Assembly (NCBI GenBank): GCA_905234145.1 | Contig: CAJOGK010000006.1 | Location: 1-39,423, forward strand | Reading direction: 5' to 3' | DNA from: an uncultured Prevotella sp. | Lineage (GTDB): Bacteria > Bacteroidota > Bacteroidia > Bacteroidales > Bacteroidaceae | DNA length: 39,423 nt | In this document: one piece after another, positions 15,142 to 23,683 of the stretch | How positions within the stretch are numbered: position 1 is the first letter of the stretch | Layout of the letters: each line of letters starts with the position of its first letter | The notes under the pieces: generated by a model | Database searches by the model: none | The model's input: only the letters and a program-made list of their open reading frames with translations | Told to the model about the DNA's origin: nothing | Made by a program: the position numbers and the translations under genes

Positions 15142-15173
15142 CAAAGATACATTAAAAAAATTACTTATTCAAA
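15142..15173 (-). promoter_or_regulatory. Promoter of the rfbC-ugd operon
   Basis: On the minus strand TTTG (15170-15173), a 20-nt spacer and TATCTTTG (15142-15149): an exact consensus. The start site should be near 15136, only about 13 nt before the rfbC ATG, so the leader is very short. Confidence 0.85.
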
Positions 15174-15191
15174 CATTTTAAGCATCTTTTA

Positions 15192-15223
15192 TTTGTTTAT
15201 CTCAAAAAATTGCTGTAATTTTG
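15192..15223 (+). promoter_or_regulatory. Promoter of the 14-gene rightward run
   Basis: TTTG (15192-15195), a 20-nt spacer and TAATTTTG (15216-15223) match the Bacteroidota consensus. The start site would fall at about 15228-15230, on or next to the GTG at 15229, implying a leaderless or near-leaderless transcript. It is also the only clear promoter I see for the run that ends at 28660. Confidence 0.78.
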
Positions 15224-15228
15224 CACTC

Positions 15229-16263
15229 GTGATTGAATTAGAGAGACATATTGAAGTCTTGTTGCTAAATAATGATTGCGTCATAGTACCTGATTTAGGA
15301 GGGTTTATGACGCATCATGTTGAAGCACATTATAGTGAGGAGGAAAAGACCTTCCTCCCACCCTTACGTACACTTGGATTCAATTCGCAACTTAAGATTA
15401 ACGACTCGCTGTTGGTTCAATCATATATTGAGGCTTACGACATTAGTTATCCTGAGGCGCAGCAACGTGTGGAAGATGAGGTAAACGAGTTAAAGATGCA
15501 CATTAAAACAAATGGCTCGTACACACTAAATGATATTGGCACACTGGCCATCAACGATAACGGAAGTTATGTTTTCACCCCCTGCGAATCTGGTATACTG
15601 ACACCTAGTCTATACGGTTTAAGTTCGTTCTGCGCCACAACACTTGCAACAAATGCAGACATCCAAGTAGTCCCTAGCGCAAAGGTAGAAACAGCCAAGA
15701 TTGTTGGCATGAGTCCCATTGTTGAAGACGAAACGGAAGATGATGGTGAGGATGTTATTAAAATCAAATTCTCATGGATTCGCAATACGATTGCTATCGC
15801 AGCAGTATTGCTGGCTATTTTCTTATTGGCACTCCCCACGGGTAAGACAGAGATGATGACGCGCACCATTAGTAATCTAAACAACAATATTTTGTTTGGC
15901 ATGATGTCAAAGGATACTAACACCAGCAAAATTGAAATTAAGAAAGTTGATATTCAGAAGTCAGTCAAAGTTGACACCATCATAAAGGAAAATCCCGCAA
16001 AACCTATCGAGATTGCTAAAAAAGATTCGGTTAAGAAAGGTTACTGCATTGTGTTAGCTAGTTGTGTTTCAAAGAAAAATGCAGCTAACTTTATTGAAAG
16101 TCTTCAAAAGAAAGGCTACCAAGAATCTGAAGTATATATTCACAACAATATAACCCGCGTGGTTTATGGCAATTTTGAAACGCAAGAAGATGCTTATAAC
16201 ACATTGCGCAAGATCCATAAAGACAAGGCGCTTCATGATGCCTGGGTTTATAAGTATAATTGA
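15229..16263 (+). CDS. HU-CCDC81-type / transmembrane / SPOR domain protein
   Basis: Predicted inner-membrane protein of 344 aa. Residues 1 to about 70 (IELERHIEVLLLNNDCVIVP, DLGGFMTHHV) and about 70-140 (SYPEAQQRVEDEVNELK, LNDIGTLAINDNGSYVFTP) look like the paired HU-type domains of Bacteroidetes (HU-CCDC81_bac_1 and _2). A linker leads to one membrane helix, IAIAAVLLAIFLLALP (about 187-202), then a periplasmic stretch and a C-terminal SPOR domain (GYCIVLASCVSKKNAANFIE to the end). SPOR domains bind peptidoglycan stripped of stem peptides at division sites, and HU folds usually bind DNA, so the protein may bridge chromosome and septum; that is inference. I chose GTG 15229 because the conserved domain begins there; an upstream TTG/ATG extension would run through the promoter. 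An FHA gene follows 2 bp downstream. Confidence 0.8.
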   Translation: MIELERHIEVLLLNNDCVIVPDLGGFMTHHVEAHYSEEEKTFLPPLRTLGFNSQLKINDSLLVQSYIEAYDISYPEAQQRVEDEVNELKMHIKTNGSYTLNDIGTLAINDNGSYVFTPCESGILTPSLYGLSSFCATTLATNADIQVVPSAKVETAKIVGMSPIVEDETEDDGEDVIKIKFSWIRNTIAIAAVLLAIFLLALPTGKTEMMTRTISNLNNNILFGMMSKDTNTSKIEIKKVDIQKSVKVDTIIKENPAKPIEIAKKDSVKKGYCIVLASCVSKKNAANFIESLQKKGYQESEVYIHNNITRVVYGNFETQEDAYNTLRKIHKDKALHDAWVYKYN

Positions 16264-16265
16264 AC

Positions 16266-16799
16266 ATGAAACGAGTACGCTGCCCCAAATGCGACCAATA
16301 TATAACCTTCGACGAGACAAAATATAAGGTTGGTCAGTCGCTTGTATTCAAATGTCCAGATTGTGGCAAAGAGTTTGGCATTCGAATCGGTGTGAGCAAA
16401 CTTCGTGAGCGCCAGAAAGACGAGCATCCTGACGAACAAGCTAACGAAGAAGGTTGTGGCAGTATCGTGATTATAGAAAACATGTTTCATTATAAGCAGG
16501 TCATCCCTTTGCATATTGGCGACAATGTGATAGGAAGATATCAAAAGGGCAATCCTGCAAACTGTGCGTTTGAGACTGTAGATCCCAGCGTAGACTTGAA
16601 TCACTGTACGATTATCGTAAGTCGCACGAAGCAAGGCAACTTGAAATATACGTTAAAAGATAACAATAGCAATACTGGTACCTTTGTTGATAATGTAGAA
16701 CTCACTCCAAAAGAGCGCAGGATTATCGACGACGGGGCACTTTTTACTATCGGAGCTACAAGTATCATATTACGCTCTGCTGATAATATAGACGATTAA
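16266..16799 (+). CDS. Zinc-ribbon (MJ0042-type) and FHA-domain protein
   Basis: A 177-aa soluble protein. Residues 1-37 form a zinc ribbon with two CPxC pairs (C6/C9 and C30/C33), like the MJ0042 finger. A charged linker follows, then an FHA fold from about residue 75 to the end: IGDNVIGRYQKG, DLNHCTIIVSR, YTLKDNNSNTGTFVDN and GALFTIGATSIILRS. FHA domains bind phosphothreonine peptides. The Arg of the GR turn is kept, but the usual SRxH appears as LNHC and the SxNGT loop as SNTGT, so phosphopeptide binding may be weakened or altered. The ATG at 16266 is 2 bp after the SPOR gene stop; a TTG at 16260 is less likely. Tight linkage suggests work with the HU/SPOR protein. No Ser/Thr kinase is in the window. 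Confidence 0.78.
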   Translation: MKRVRCPKCDQYITFDETKYKVGQSLVFKCPDCGKEFGIRIGVSKLRERQKDEHPDEQANEEGCGSIVIIENMFHYKQVIPLHIGDNVIGRYQKGNPANCAFETVDPSVDLNHCTIIVSRTKQGNLKYTLKDNNSNTGTFVDNVELTPKERRIIDDGALFTIGATSIILRSADNIDD

Positions 16800-16829
16800 A
16801 TATTCATCATTTCAAAGAAGTTAACAATA

Positions 16830-17693
16830 ATGGATACAACAGCAATTTTGCTTTTACATTGCCCGGACCAACAGGGTATTATATCAGAGGTGACTAAGTT
16901 TATTACAGATAATAAAGGAAACATCGTTTATCTGGATCAATATGTTGATAAGGTAGAGGGTATGTTTTTCATGCGCATAGAGTGGGAACTCGACGGATTT
17001 CTGATTCCTCGTGATAAGCTTTATGATTATATTACAACACTATATGCTCAGCGCTATCAGATGAAGTTTAGTTTGTATTACAGTGACAAGCGCCCAAGAA
17101 TGGCCATTTTCGTATCGAAGATGAGTCACTGTCTTTACGACTTGCTCGCCCGATGGAAAGCAGGAGAGTTTAATTGCGACATTCCTTGCATCGTGTCAAA
17201 CCATGAGGACTTACGCTATGTAGCCGAGCAATTTGGTATTCCCTACTACGTGTGGAGTATCAAGAAAGACCATTCAAACAAGACAGAGGTAGAGGCTGCA
17301 GAGATGGAACTTTTGAAGAAAGAGGATATTTCGTTTATCGTTCTGGCTCGCTATATGCAGATTATCAGTAATGAGATGATTGCTGAATACCCACATCATA
17401 TCATCAATATCCATCACTCATTTTTGCCCGCTTTCATTGGTGCTAAGCCATATCATCAGGCCTACGAAAGAGGTGTGAAGATTATCGGTGCTACCAGTCA
17501 TTACGTTACAGCAGACCTTGACGCAGGACCAATTATTGAACAGGACGTAACACGCATTACGCATAAGGACACCCCGGAAAGTCTGGTACTGAAAGGCAAA
17601 GATTTGGAAAAGATTGTGCTATCGCACGCTGTTTCAAAGCATATCCAGCGTAAGATTCTCACTTATAAGAATAAGACCATTATCTTCTCATGA
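16830..17693 (+). CDS. purU: Formyltetrahydrofolate deformylase
   Basis: Hydrolyses 10-formyl-tetrahydrofolate to formate and tetrahydrofolate, balancing the one-carbon pool; cytosolic. The 287 aa match PurU (about 280-290). An N-terminal ACT domain (residues 1 to about 85, with LLLHCPDQQGIISEVTKFI) is followed by a formyltransferase-like domain with INIHHSFLPAF (N193, H195), GAKPYHQAYERGVKIIGATS and TADLDAGPII, which carry the Asn-His-Asp catalytic set. The ACT domain and the long form distinguish it from the PurN transformylase. The stop overlaps the start of hisH (ATGA, 4 bp). Linkage to his genes is biochemically reasonable because HisF releases AICAR, whose recycling consumes 10-formyl-THF, but this is inference. 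Confidence 0.93.
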   Translation: MDTTAILLLHCPDQQGIISEVTKFITDNKGNIVYLDQYVDKVEGMFFMRIEWELDGFLIPRDKLYDYITTLYAQRYQMKFSLYYSDKRPRMAIFVSKMSHCLYDLLARWKAGEFNCDIPCIVSNHEDLRYVAEQFGIPYYVWSIKKDHSNKTEVEAAEMELLKKEDISFIVLARYMQIISNEMIAEYPHHIINIHHSFLPAFIGAKPYHQAYERGVKIIGATSHYVTADLDAGPIIEQDVTRITHKDTPESLVLKGKDLEKIVLSHAVSKHIQRKILTYKNKTIIFS

Positions 17694-18280
17694 ACGTTGC
17701 AATCTTAAAGTATAACGCAGGGAATATATATTCGGTAGTTAATGCACTCCGACGAATGGGCATAGAACCCGTTCTTACGGATGATGCTGAGCTGCTGAGG
17801 AAGGCAGATAAAGTGCTCTTCCCTGGACAAGGAGAAGCTCGAGGCGCGATGGAATATCTAAAAGCCCGCCGACTCGACGAGGTGATTCGTGACTTGAAAC
17901 AGCCTGTATTTGGCATCTGTGTAGGTCAGCAATTGCTTTGCAAATATTCTGAGGAAGGCGATGTGGATTGCATTGGTATCTTCGAAGCTGAGGTGAAGCG
18001 CTTTCAACCACTGAAGCATGAAGATAAGGTACCTTGCATGGGATGGAATGAGCTTTACGACTTAAAATCACCTTTGATGGAAGATTTAGGTGAAAGTCCA
18101 TACGTTTATTTTGTTCATTCGTATTATGTTCCGTTGTGCACGGAGACTATCGCTACGGCTGATTATATTCTACCATACTCTGCCTCGATGCATAAAGACA
18201 ACTTTTACGCATGTCAGTTCCACCCAGAAAAGAGTGGTAAGGTAGGTGAACAAATAATTAAGAATTTTTTAGCGCTATGA
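17690..18280 (+). CDS. hisH: Imidazole glycerol phosphate synthase, glutamine amidotransferase subunit
   Basis: Class I glutaminase that supplies ammonia to HisF in histidine synthesis. The 196 aa are the normal length. The nucleophile is Cys77 in FGICVGQQLL, and the His-Glu pair is in FHPEKSG (H178, E180). The start MNVAILKYNAGNIYSVVNAL is typical. The elbow reads GICVGQQ rather than the more usual GICLGMQ, a conservative change. It overlaps purU by 4 bp and hisA by 4 bp, so translation is probably coupled through hisH-hisA-hisF-hisIE. Other his genes (hisG, D, C, B) are outside the window. Confidence 0.96.
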   Translation: MNVAILKYNAGNIYSVVNALRRMGIEPVLTDDAELLRKADKVLFPGQGEARGAMEYLKARRLDEVIRDLKQPVFGICVGQQLLCKYSEEGDVDCIGIFEAEVKRFQPLKHEDKVPCMGWNELYDLKSPLMEDLGESPYVYFVHSYYVPLCTETIATADYILPYSASMHKDNFYACQFHPEKSGKVGEQIIKNFLAL

Positions 18281-18999
18281 TAGAGTTGATTCCCGCTATA
18301 GATATTATCGATGGTCAGTGTGTACGCCTGACGAAGGGCGATTACGACCAGAAGACGGTGTACGGTAATCCTTTGGACATGGCCAAGGAATTTGAAGCCA
18401 TTGGCTTTAAGCGTTTACATATAGTTGATCTCGATGGCGCCAAATCGAAGCATATCGTAAATGAGGCTGTACTGAAATCTATTACAACAGAAACGCAGCT
18501 CACTATAGATTTTGGTGGCGGAATTAAGACAGACGAAGATATCGAAAAAGCTTTTGCTGCAGGGGCATCGATGGTAACTGTAGGTTCTATCGCTGTTACC
18601 CAGCCCGACTTGTTTATGGGATGGCTAGCGAAATATGGTACGGAGCGAATCATACTGGGCGCAGATGTACGACAGAGCAAAATCAGTATCAATGGATGGA
18701 AAGAAGATTCAACAGAAGACTTGTTACCATTCCTGCAGAAATATGTGGATGCTGGTGTAAAAAACGTGCTCTGCACAGAAATCTCAAAAGACGGAACATT
18801 AACGGGTCCTGCCATTGAACTCTATAAGAAGGTGATGAAGACCTATCCGCAATTGCACCTGATAGCAAGCGGAGGAGTTTCATCGATTGACGATATTAAG
18901 GCACTAGAAGCTGCTGGTATACCAGCCGTGGTGTTTGGTAAAGCCTTCTATGAAGGAAAAATTAATCTGAATGAATTATGGGACTGGCAAAACGCATAA
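18277..18999 (+). CDS. hisA: ProFAR isomerase (phosphoribosylformimino-AICAR-P isomerase)
   Basis: TIM-barrel enzyme opening the ribose of ProFAR by Amadori rearrangement to give PRFAR, the substrate of HisF/HisH. The 240 aa match HisA. The N-terminus [20 protein letters not shown] carries the catalytic Asp, [18 protein letters not shown] is the first half-barrel phosphate site, and [19 protein letters not shown] with [13 protein letters not shown] is the second. It overlaps hisH by 4 bp and hisF by 22 bp. It resembles HisF because the two are homologous; the [10 protein letters not shown] start separates them. Confidence 0.96.
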   Translation: MIELIPAIDIIDGQCVRLTKGDYDQKTVYGNPLDMAKEFEAIGFKRLHIVDLDGAKSKHIVNEAVLKSITTETQLTIDFGGGIKTDEDIEKAFAAGASMVTVGSIAVTQPDLFMGWLAKYGTERIILGADVRQSKISINGWKEDSTEDLLPFLQKYVDAGVKNVLCTEISKDGTLTGPAIELYKKVMKTYPQLHLIASGGVSSIDDIKALEAAGIPAVVFGKAFYEGKINLNELWDWQNA

Positions 19000-19736
19000 T
19001 ACCTTGTTTGGACGTGAAAGATGGTGAAACCGTAAAAGGAACCAACTTTGTAAATCTGCGTAGTGCAGGCGACCCGGTAGAACTTGGCAAAGCCTACAGT
19101 GAGCAAGGAGCTGACGAGCTATGTTTCCTTGATATCACAGCATCGTTTGAGGGGCGTAAGACATTTACAGAGATGGTTACACGCGTAGCCAAAGAAATTA
19201 ATATCCCATTTACAGTGGGTGGTGGTATCAATGAACTTTCAGATGTTGAGCGCTTACTTTATGCTGGTGCTGACAAAGTGAGTGTGAACAGTGCAGCCAT
19301 TCGTCACCCAGAGTTAATCGATGAAATTACCAATCGTTTTGGTTCTCAAGTGTGCGTATGTGCTATCGATGCTCGTTTAGATGAAGATGGTTGGCATTGT
19401 TATCTCAAAGGTGGACGTGAACGTACAGAACGGAAACTATTTGAGTGGGCACATGAGGCACAAGAACGTGGCGCTGGTGAAATACTCTTTACCTCAATGA
19501 ACCATGATGGAGTGAAGGAAGGTTATGCTAATGAGGCGCTACGAGAACTGGCTGATCATCTGTCTATACCCATCATCGCCAGTGGTGGTGCTGGAAAGAA
19601 AGAGCATTTCAGAGATACCTTTATCGAAGGTCACTCTGATGCAGCACTCGCTGCTAGCGTATTCCACTTTGGCGAAATACCCATACCAGAGTTGAAGCAA
19701 TATTTAAAATCAGAAGGAATAAACGTACGTATATGA
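18978..19736 (+). CDS. hisF: Imidazole glycerol phosphate synthase, cyclase subunit
   Basis: Forms a complex with HisH and converts PRFAR plus ammonia to imidazole-glycerol phosphate and AICAR. The 252 aa match His[20 protein letters not shown] contains the catalytic Asp11-type residue, and [17 protein letters not shown] and [13 protein letters not shown] are the phosphate-binding loops. The second catalytic Asp is in [12 protein letters not shown]. The ATG at 18978 lies inside hisA, an overlap of 22 bp, and is supported by the conserved start [11 protein letters not shown]. It overlaps hisIE by 4 bp. Confidence 0.97.
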   Translation: MGLAKRIIPCLDVKDGETVKGTNFVNLRSAGDPVELGKAYSEQGADELCFLDITASFEGRKTFTEMVTRVAKEINIPFTVGGGINELSDVERLLYAGADKVSVNSAAIRHPELIDEITNRFGSQVCVCAIDARLDEDGWHCYLKGGRERTERKLFEWAHEAQERGAGEILFTSMNHDGVKEGYANEALRELADHLSIPIIASGGAGKKEHFRDTFIEGHSDAALAASVFHFGEIPIPELKQYLKSEGINVRI

Positions 19737-20380
19737 AGATAGATTTTGAAAAGAGCGATGGACTCGTGCCTGCCATCATTCAAGACCCCAACACTAAGAA
19801 TGTGCTAATGTTGGGCTATATGAACCAAGAGGCATACGATAAAACGATAGCGACAAAGAAAGTTACTTTTTGGAGTCGCTCTCGTAATTGTCTTTGGACC
19901 AAAGGTGAGACATCGGGTAATTTCCTGAACCTTGTAGATATAAAGGTGGACTGCGATAACGACACACTTTTGATAAAAGCAATTCCTGATGGTCCTACTT
20001 GTCACACTGGTACAGACACATGCTGGGGCGAAGAAAATAACAATAATCCCCTACTCTTCCTTAGTGATTTGCAGGACTTCATCGACAAACGTCATGAGGA
20101 GATGCCAGAGGGTAGCTATACTACAAAACTATTTAAAGACGGTGTGAATAAAATTGCCCAGAAAGTAGGCGAAGAGGCTTTGGAGACTGTGATTGAGGCC
20201 ACTAATGGCACATCAGACCATCTGGTTTATGAAGCTAGTGACTTGCTGTATCACCTAATAGTATTGCTCACAAGCAAAGGATTGCGCATAGAACAGATTG
20301 CCGACGAACTGCACAAGCGCCACGATCCAAACTGGGACAAGAAGCGCAGAGAAGCAAAAGCCAAAGGAGAAATGAAATAA
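19733..20380 (+). CDS. hisIE: Bifunctional phosphoribosyl-AMP cyclohydrolase / phosphoribosyl-ATP pyrophosphatase
   Basis: Catalyses the second and third steps of histidine synthesis. Residues 1 to about 110 are the HisI cyclohydrolase, with [34 protein letters not shown], and the metal residues of DCDNDTLL and [11 protein letters not shown]. Residues about 115-215 are the HisE pyrophosphatase, with EGSYTTKLF and [13 protein letters not shown], the acidic metal site of MazG-like enzymes. The 215 aa match fused HisIE proteins. It ends the his block; ftsE starts 12 bp later without a visible promoter. Some annotators give it the symbol hisI. Confidence 0.95.
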   Translation: MKIDFEKSDGLVPAIIQDPNTKNVLMLGYMNQEAYDKTIATKKVTFWSRSRNCLWTKGETSGNFLNLVDIKVDCDNDTLLIKAIPDGPTCHTGTDTCWGEENNNNPLLFLSDLQDFIDKRHEEMPEGSYTTKLFKDGVNKIAQKVGEEALETVIEATNGTSDHLVYEASDLLYHLIVLLTSKGLRIEQIADELHKRHDPNWDKKRREAKAKGEMK

Positions 20381-20392
20381 AATAAGCTATAT

Positions 20393-21148
20393 ATGAAGCT
20401 GATTAATTATAAGAATGCCAACATTTACCAACGACATGGAATTTGCGTACTCAGAAACGTGAATTTTGAAGTGGAAGAAGGACAGTTTGTTTTTCTTATT
20501 GGTCGTGTTGGATCAGGTAAGACCACCTTACTGAGAACACTTTATTGTGAGTTGGATATTGACGAGGCTGATGAGGCTACCGTCCTTGGCAACGATTTGT
20601 TGGCCATCCGCCCCAAAGATATTCCTGCCCTGAGAAAACAAATGGGTATCGTTTTCCAAGATTTTCAACTGCTTGCCGATCGCACAGTGTATAAGAATCT
20701 GGAATTCGTGTTGAAAGCCACAGGTTGGAAAAAGAAAGAGTATATTGATGAGCGTATTCACAAAGTGTTAACTGCGGTGGGCTTGGATGATAAAGCAGAG
20801 AATCGCCCCTTTGAACTTTCAGGTGGAGAACAACAGCGAGTGGCCATCGCTAGAGCGATTCTTAACAATCCAAAACTAATCATCGCTGATGAGCCAACAG
20901 GGAATCTTGACCCTGAAACATCACAGGAGATTATGAAACTACTGTTTAAGATATCTAAATCAGGAACAGCAGTCATCATGTCTACACATAACATCCCTTT
21001 GGTTAAAGAGAATCCTACCATTACATTCCGTTGTCAAGACGAAAAGTTGGAAGAAATCACATCTGATTTCCATAATCTAGTGATGATTGACGACACACTA
21101 GATGTTGACGAAACCAAAGTAAGGTATTCAGAAAGAGAAGAAATATAA
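20393..21148 (+). CDS. ftsE: ABC ATP-binding protein, FtsE-type
   Basis: Cytosolic ATPase of an ABC system. FtsE with membrane partner FtsX regulates peptidoglycan hydrolases at the septum. The 251 aa contain a Walker A loop GRVGSGKT (37-44), a Q-loop VFQDFQLL, the signature LSGGEQQRVAIARAI from residue 142, a Walker B LIIADEPTGNLD and the switch His in STHN. The overall pattern, including MGIVFQDFQLLADRTVYKNL, is closest to FtsE. Its C-terminus is longer than E. coli FtsE (222 aa) by an acidic tail ending DVDETKVRYSEREEI. No ftsX is adjacent; in Bacteroidetes ftsX is usually elsewhere. It sits between hisIE (12 bp) and lysC (17 bp). A LolD-type role is the main alternative. Confidence 0.82.
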   Translation: MKLINYKNANIYQRHGICVLRNVNFEVEEGQFVFLIGRVGSGKTTLLRTLYCELDIDEADEATVLGNDLLAIRPKDIPALRKQMGIVFQDFQLLADRTVYKNLEFVLKATGWKKKEYIDERIHKVLTAVGLDDKAENRPFELSGGEQQRVAIARAILNNPKLIIADEPTGNLDPETSQEIMKLLFKISKSGTAVIMSTHNIPLVKENPTITFRCQDEKLEEITSDFHNLVMIDDTLDVDETKVRYSEREEI

Positions 21149-21165
21149 TTAAAAAATAATAAGAT

Positions 21166-22485
21166 ATGAAGGTAATGAAATTCGGCGGTACTTCCGTCGG
21201 CACTCCACAGAGAATGAAAGAAGTAACCAATTTGGTTACAAAGTCAGGCAACCCTGTATTTGTTGTTTTGTCAGCAATGTCGGGCACAACTAATTCGCTT
21301 GTAGAGATTTCAGACTATCTCTACAAGAAGAATCCTGATGGTGCCAACGAAGTAATCAATCGTTTGGAGCAAAAATATGCCAAACACATAGAGGAGCTCT
21401 ATTCTACAGAGGAAATGAAAATTGCTACACGTGATTTTTTGCGTGGAGAATTTGATTATTTACGTTCATTTACAAAGGAGCTCTTCACCAGTTTTGAGGA
21501 AAAAAGCATTGTTGCTCAGGGTGAAATGATTTCTACAAACATGGTTGTAAACTACATGAAGGAACAGGGTATCCACGCCGTATTGCTCAATGCCCTCGAC
21601 TTCATGCGTACCGACAAGAACTCAGAACCAGACCCCGTTTACATTAAAGAGAAACTGAAACCACTGTTGGAAGAAAATGATGGTGCACAGGTGTTTCTCA
21701 CGCAAGGATTCATATGTCGTAATGCCTATGGTGAGGTAGATAATCTGCAGCGTGGTGGTTCTGATTATACAGCATCGCTAATCGGTGCCGCAATCAACGC
21801 TGAAGAAATACAGATTTGGACTGATATTGATGGCATGCACAACAATGATCCAAGAGTAGTTGACAAAACAGAGCCTGTACACCAGCTTCATTTTGAGGAA
21901 GCTGCTGAGTTAGCCTACTTTGGTGCGAAGATTCTGCATCCTACTTGCGTACAACCAGCTAAATATGCAGGTATTCCAGTACGTCTCTTGAACACGATGG
22001 ATCCTGATGCAGAAGGTACCACCATCAGCAACAAGACTGAATACGGAAAGATTAAGGCTATCGCAGCTAAAGACAACATTACAGCTATAAAAATCAAGTC
22101 GAGCCGTATGTTACTGGCTACAGGTTTCCTACGTAAAGTATTTGAGATCTTCGAAAGCTACCAGACAAGTATTGATATGATTTGTACCTCTGAGGTTGGT
22201 GTATCAATGAGTATTGATAACTCTGCACATTTGGGTGAGATTGTAGATGAACTAAAGAAATACGGTACAGTTACTGTAGATACTAATATGTGTATCATTT
22301 GTGTTGTTGGAGATCTCGACTGGTCAAACATTGGGTTTGAAACCCTTGCACTTGATGCCTTAAAGGATATTCCTGTTCGAATGGTCAGCTATGGAGGCTC
22401 TAACTATAACATCTCGTTCTTGATTCGTGAGGAAGACAAGAAACGTGCCCTCCAAAGCCTTAGCAACACGATATTTAACAAATAA
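21166..22485 (+). CDS. lysC: Aspartate kinase
   Basis: Phosphorylates aspartate, the entry step to lysine, diaminopimelate, threonine and methionine. The 439 aa make it monofunctional, with no homoserine dehydrogenase fusion. The start MKVMKFGGTSVGTPQRM is the family signature. The kinase domain continues with GRGGSDYT-like LQRGGSDYTASLIGAA, TDIDGMHNNDPRVV and AELAYFGAKILHPTCVQPA. From about residue 300 two ACT domains begin (DNITAIKIKSSRMLLATGFL; TVDTNMCIICVVGDL), the usual site of feedback control. lysA follows after 28 bp, so the first and last committed steps of lysine synthesis are coupled here. A perfect palindrome lies in the gap. Confidence 0.95.
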   Translation: MKVMKFGGTSVGTPQRMKEVTNLVTKSGNPVFVVLSAMSGTTNSLVEISDYLYKKNPDGANEVINRLEQKYAKHIEELYSTEEMKIATRDFLRGEFDYLRSFTKELFTSFEEKSIVAQGEMISTNMVVNYMKEQGIHAVLLNALDFMRTDKNSEPDPVYIKEKLKPLLEENDGAQVFLTQGFICRNAYGEVDNLQRGGSDYTASLIGAAINAEEIQIWTDIDGMHNNDPRVVDKTEPVHQLHFEEAAELAYFGAKILHPTCVQPAKYAGIPVRLLNTMDPDAEGTTISNKTEYGKIKAIAAKDNITAIKIKSSRMLLATGFLRKVFEIFESYQTSIDMICTSEVGVSMSIDNSAHLGEIVDELKKYGTVTVDTNMCIICVVGDLDWSNIGFETLALDALKDIPVRMVSYGGSNYNISFLIREEDKKRALQSLSNTIFNK

Positions 22486-22499
22486 TGTTGATTCAACAT
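22485..22499. repeat. 15-bp perfect palindrome in the lysC-lysA gap
   Basis: ATGTTGA (22485-22491), one T, then TCAACAT (22493-22499). It starts on the last base of the lysC stop codon and ends 14 bp before the lysA ATG. It could be a protein-binding site or a small RNA hairpin affecting lysA translation. No T run follows, so it is not a terminator. Confidence 0.5.
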
Positions 22500-22513
22500 C
22501 ACAAAAGACTAAT

Positions 22514-23674
22514 ATGGCAAAAGGACTATTCCCTGTAGATAAGTTGAAGTCGATTCAGACACCTTTCTACTATTACGATACAGAACTGTTGCGCCAAACA
22601 TTGCGTAAGATTAACGAAGAAGCCAACAAACATGAGGGTTTTGTAGTTCATTACGCAATCAAAGCTAATGCGAACCCAAAGATTCTACGAATCATTCGTG
22701 AAGCTGGATTGGGTGCAGACTGTGTCAGTGGTGGAGAGATTGATGCATCTATGAAAGCAGGGTTCCCAAGTGGGAAAATTGTTTTTGCTGGTGTAGGCAA
22801 GAGTGATTGGGAAATCAATCTCGGACTTGACTATGACATATTCTGTTTTAACGTTGAGAGCATTCCTGAATTAGAGGTCATCAATGAACTGGCGGCAGCT
22901 AAAGGAAAAACTGCACGTGTAGCCTTCCGCTTGAATCCAAATGTTGGTGCTCATACACATGCAAATATCACAACTGGTTTGGCTGAAAACAAATTCGGTA
23001 TTGCCATGCAAGATATGGAGAAAGTCATCGAAGAAGCAGAGCATTTGGCTAACGTCAAGTTTGTGGGACTGCATTTCCACATTGGTTCACAGATTCTCGA
23101 CATGGGAGATTTTGAGGCACTCTGTAATAGAGTAAACGAACTGCAAGATCAGTTAGAGAAACACCACATCCGTGTAGAACATATCAATGTAGGAGGTGGT
23201 CTCGGTATTGACTATGAACATCCAAACAGACTTTCTATTCCTGATTTCAAAGCCTACTTCGACACTTACGCAAAAAAACTAAAGTTGCGCTCAGGCCAAA
23301 CCCTCCACTTTGAATTAGGAAGAGCAGTAGTTGCACAATGCGGGTCTTTAATTACAAAAACATTGTATATTAAAGAGGGCGCATTAAAAAAGTTCGCCAT
23401 TGTTGATGCAGGATTTACCGATCTTATCAGACCAGCGCTTTATCAAGCCTATCATAAGATAGAAAACATCATGAGTGAAGAAACAAAGGAAGCCTACGAC
23501 GTAGTTGGACCTATCTGTGAATCGACGGACGTATTTGCCAAGCAAATCGATCTCAATAAGACTAAACGTGGTGACCTGCTAGCTATTCGATCTGCTGGCG
23601 CCTATGGCGAAATCATGGCATCACAGTATAATTGTCGCAAATTGCCTATAGGGTATATGAGCGATGAGATATAA
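22514..23674 (+). CDS. lysA: Diaminopimelate decarboxylase
   Basis: PLP enzyme converting meso-diaminopimelate to lysine; cytosolic, alanine-racemase fold. With the start at ATG 22514 (MAKGLFPVDKLKSIQTPFYY) it has 386 aa, slightly short for the family. The PLP lysine is K50 in HYAIKANANP. FHIGSQ, NVGGGLGIDYEHPN, ELGRAVVAQCGSL and GPICESTDVFAK carry the phosphate- and substrate-binding residues. An in-frame start at 22427 would overlap lysC by 59 bp and add unconserved sequence, so I reject it. The gene ends 9 bp before a GT2-like gene. It could also act on carboxynorspermidine, but the pairing with lysC argues for diaminopimelate. Confidence 0.95.
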   Translation: MAKGLFPVDKLKSIQTPFYYYDTELLRQTLRKINEEANKHEGFVVHYAIKANANPKILRIIREAGLGADCVSGGEIDASMKAGFPSGKIVFAGVGKSDWEINLGLDYDIFCFNVESIPELEVINELAAAKGKTARVAFRLNPNVGAHTHANITTGLAENKFGIAMQDMEKVIEEAEHLANVKFVGLHFHIGSQILDMGDFEALCNRVNELQDQLEKHHIRVEHINVGGGLGIDYEHPNRLSIPDFKAYFDTYAKKLKLRSGQTLHFELGRAVVAQCGSLITKTLYIKEGALKKFAIVDAGFTDLIRPALYQAYHKIENIMSEETKEAYDVVGPICESTDVFAKQIDLNKTKRGDLLAIRSAGAYGEIMASQYNCRKLPIGYMSDEI

Positions 23675-23683
23675 TTTAGATAT

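Noticed and set aside
20393..21148. FtsE gene as a solitary orphan implying loss of FtsX
   Set aside because: In Bacteroidetes ftsX commonly lies elsewhere on the chromosome, so the absence of a neighbour says little.
22427..22513. Upstream start for lysA inside lysC
   Set aside because: It would add 29 residues that look like a shifted read of lysC; the ATG at 22514 gives the family's normal N-terminus.
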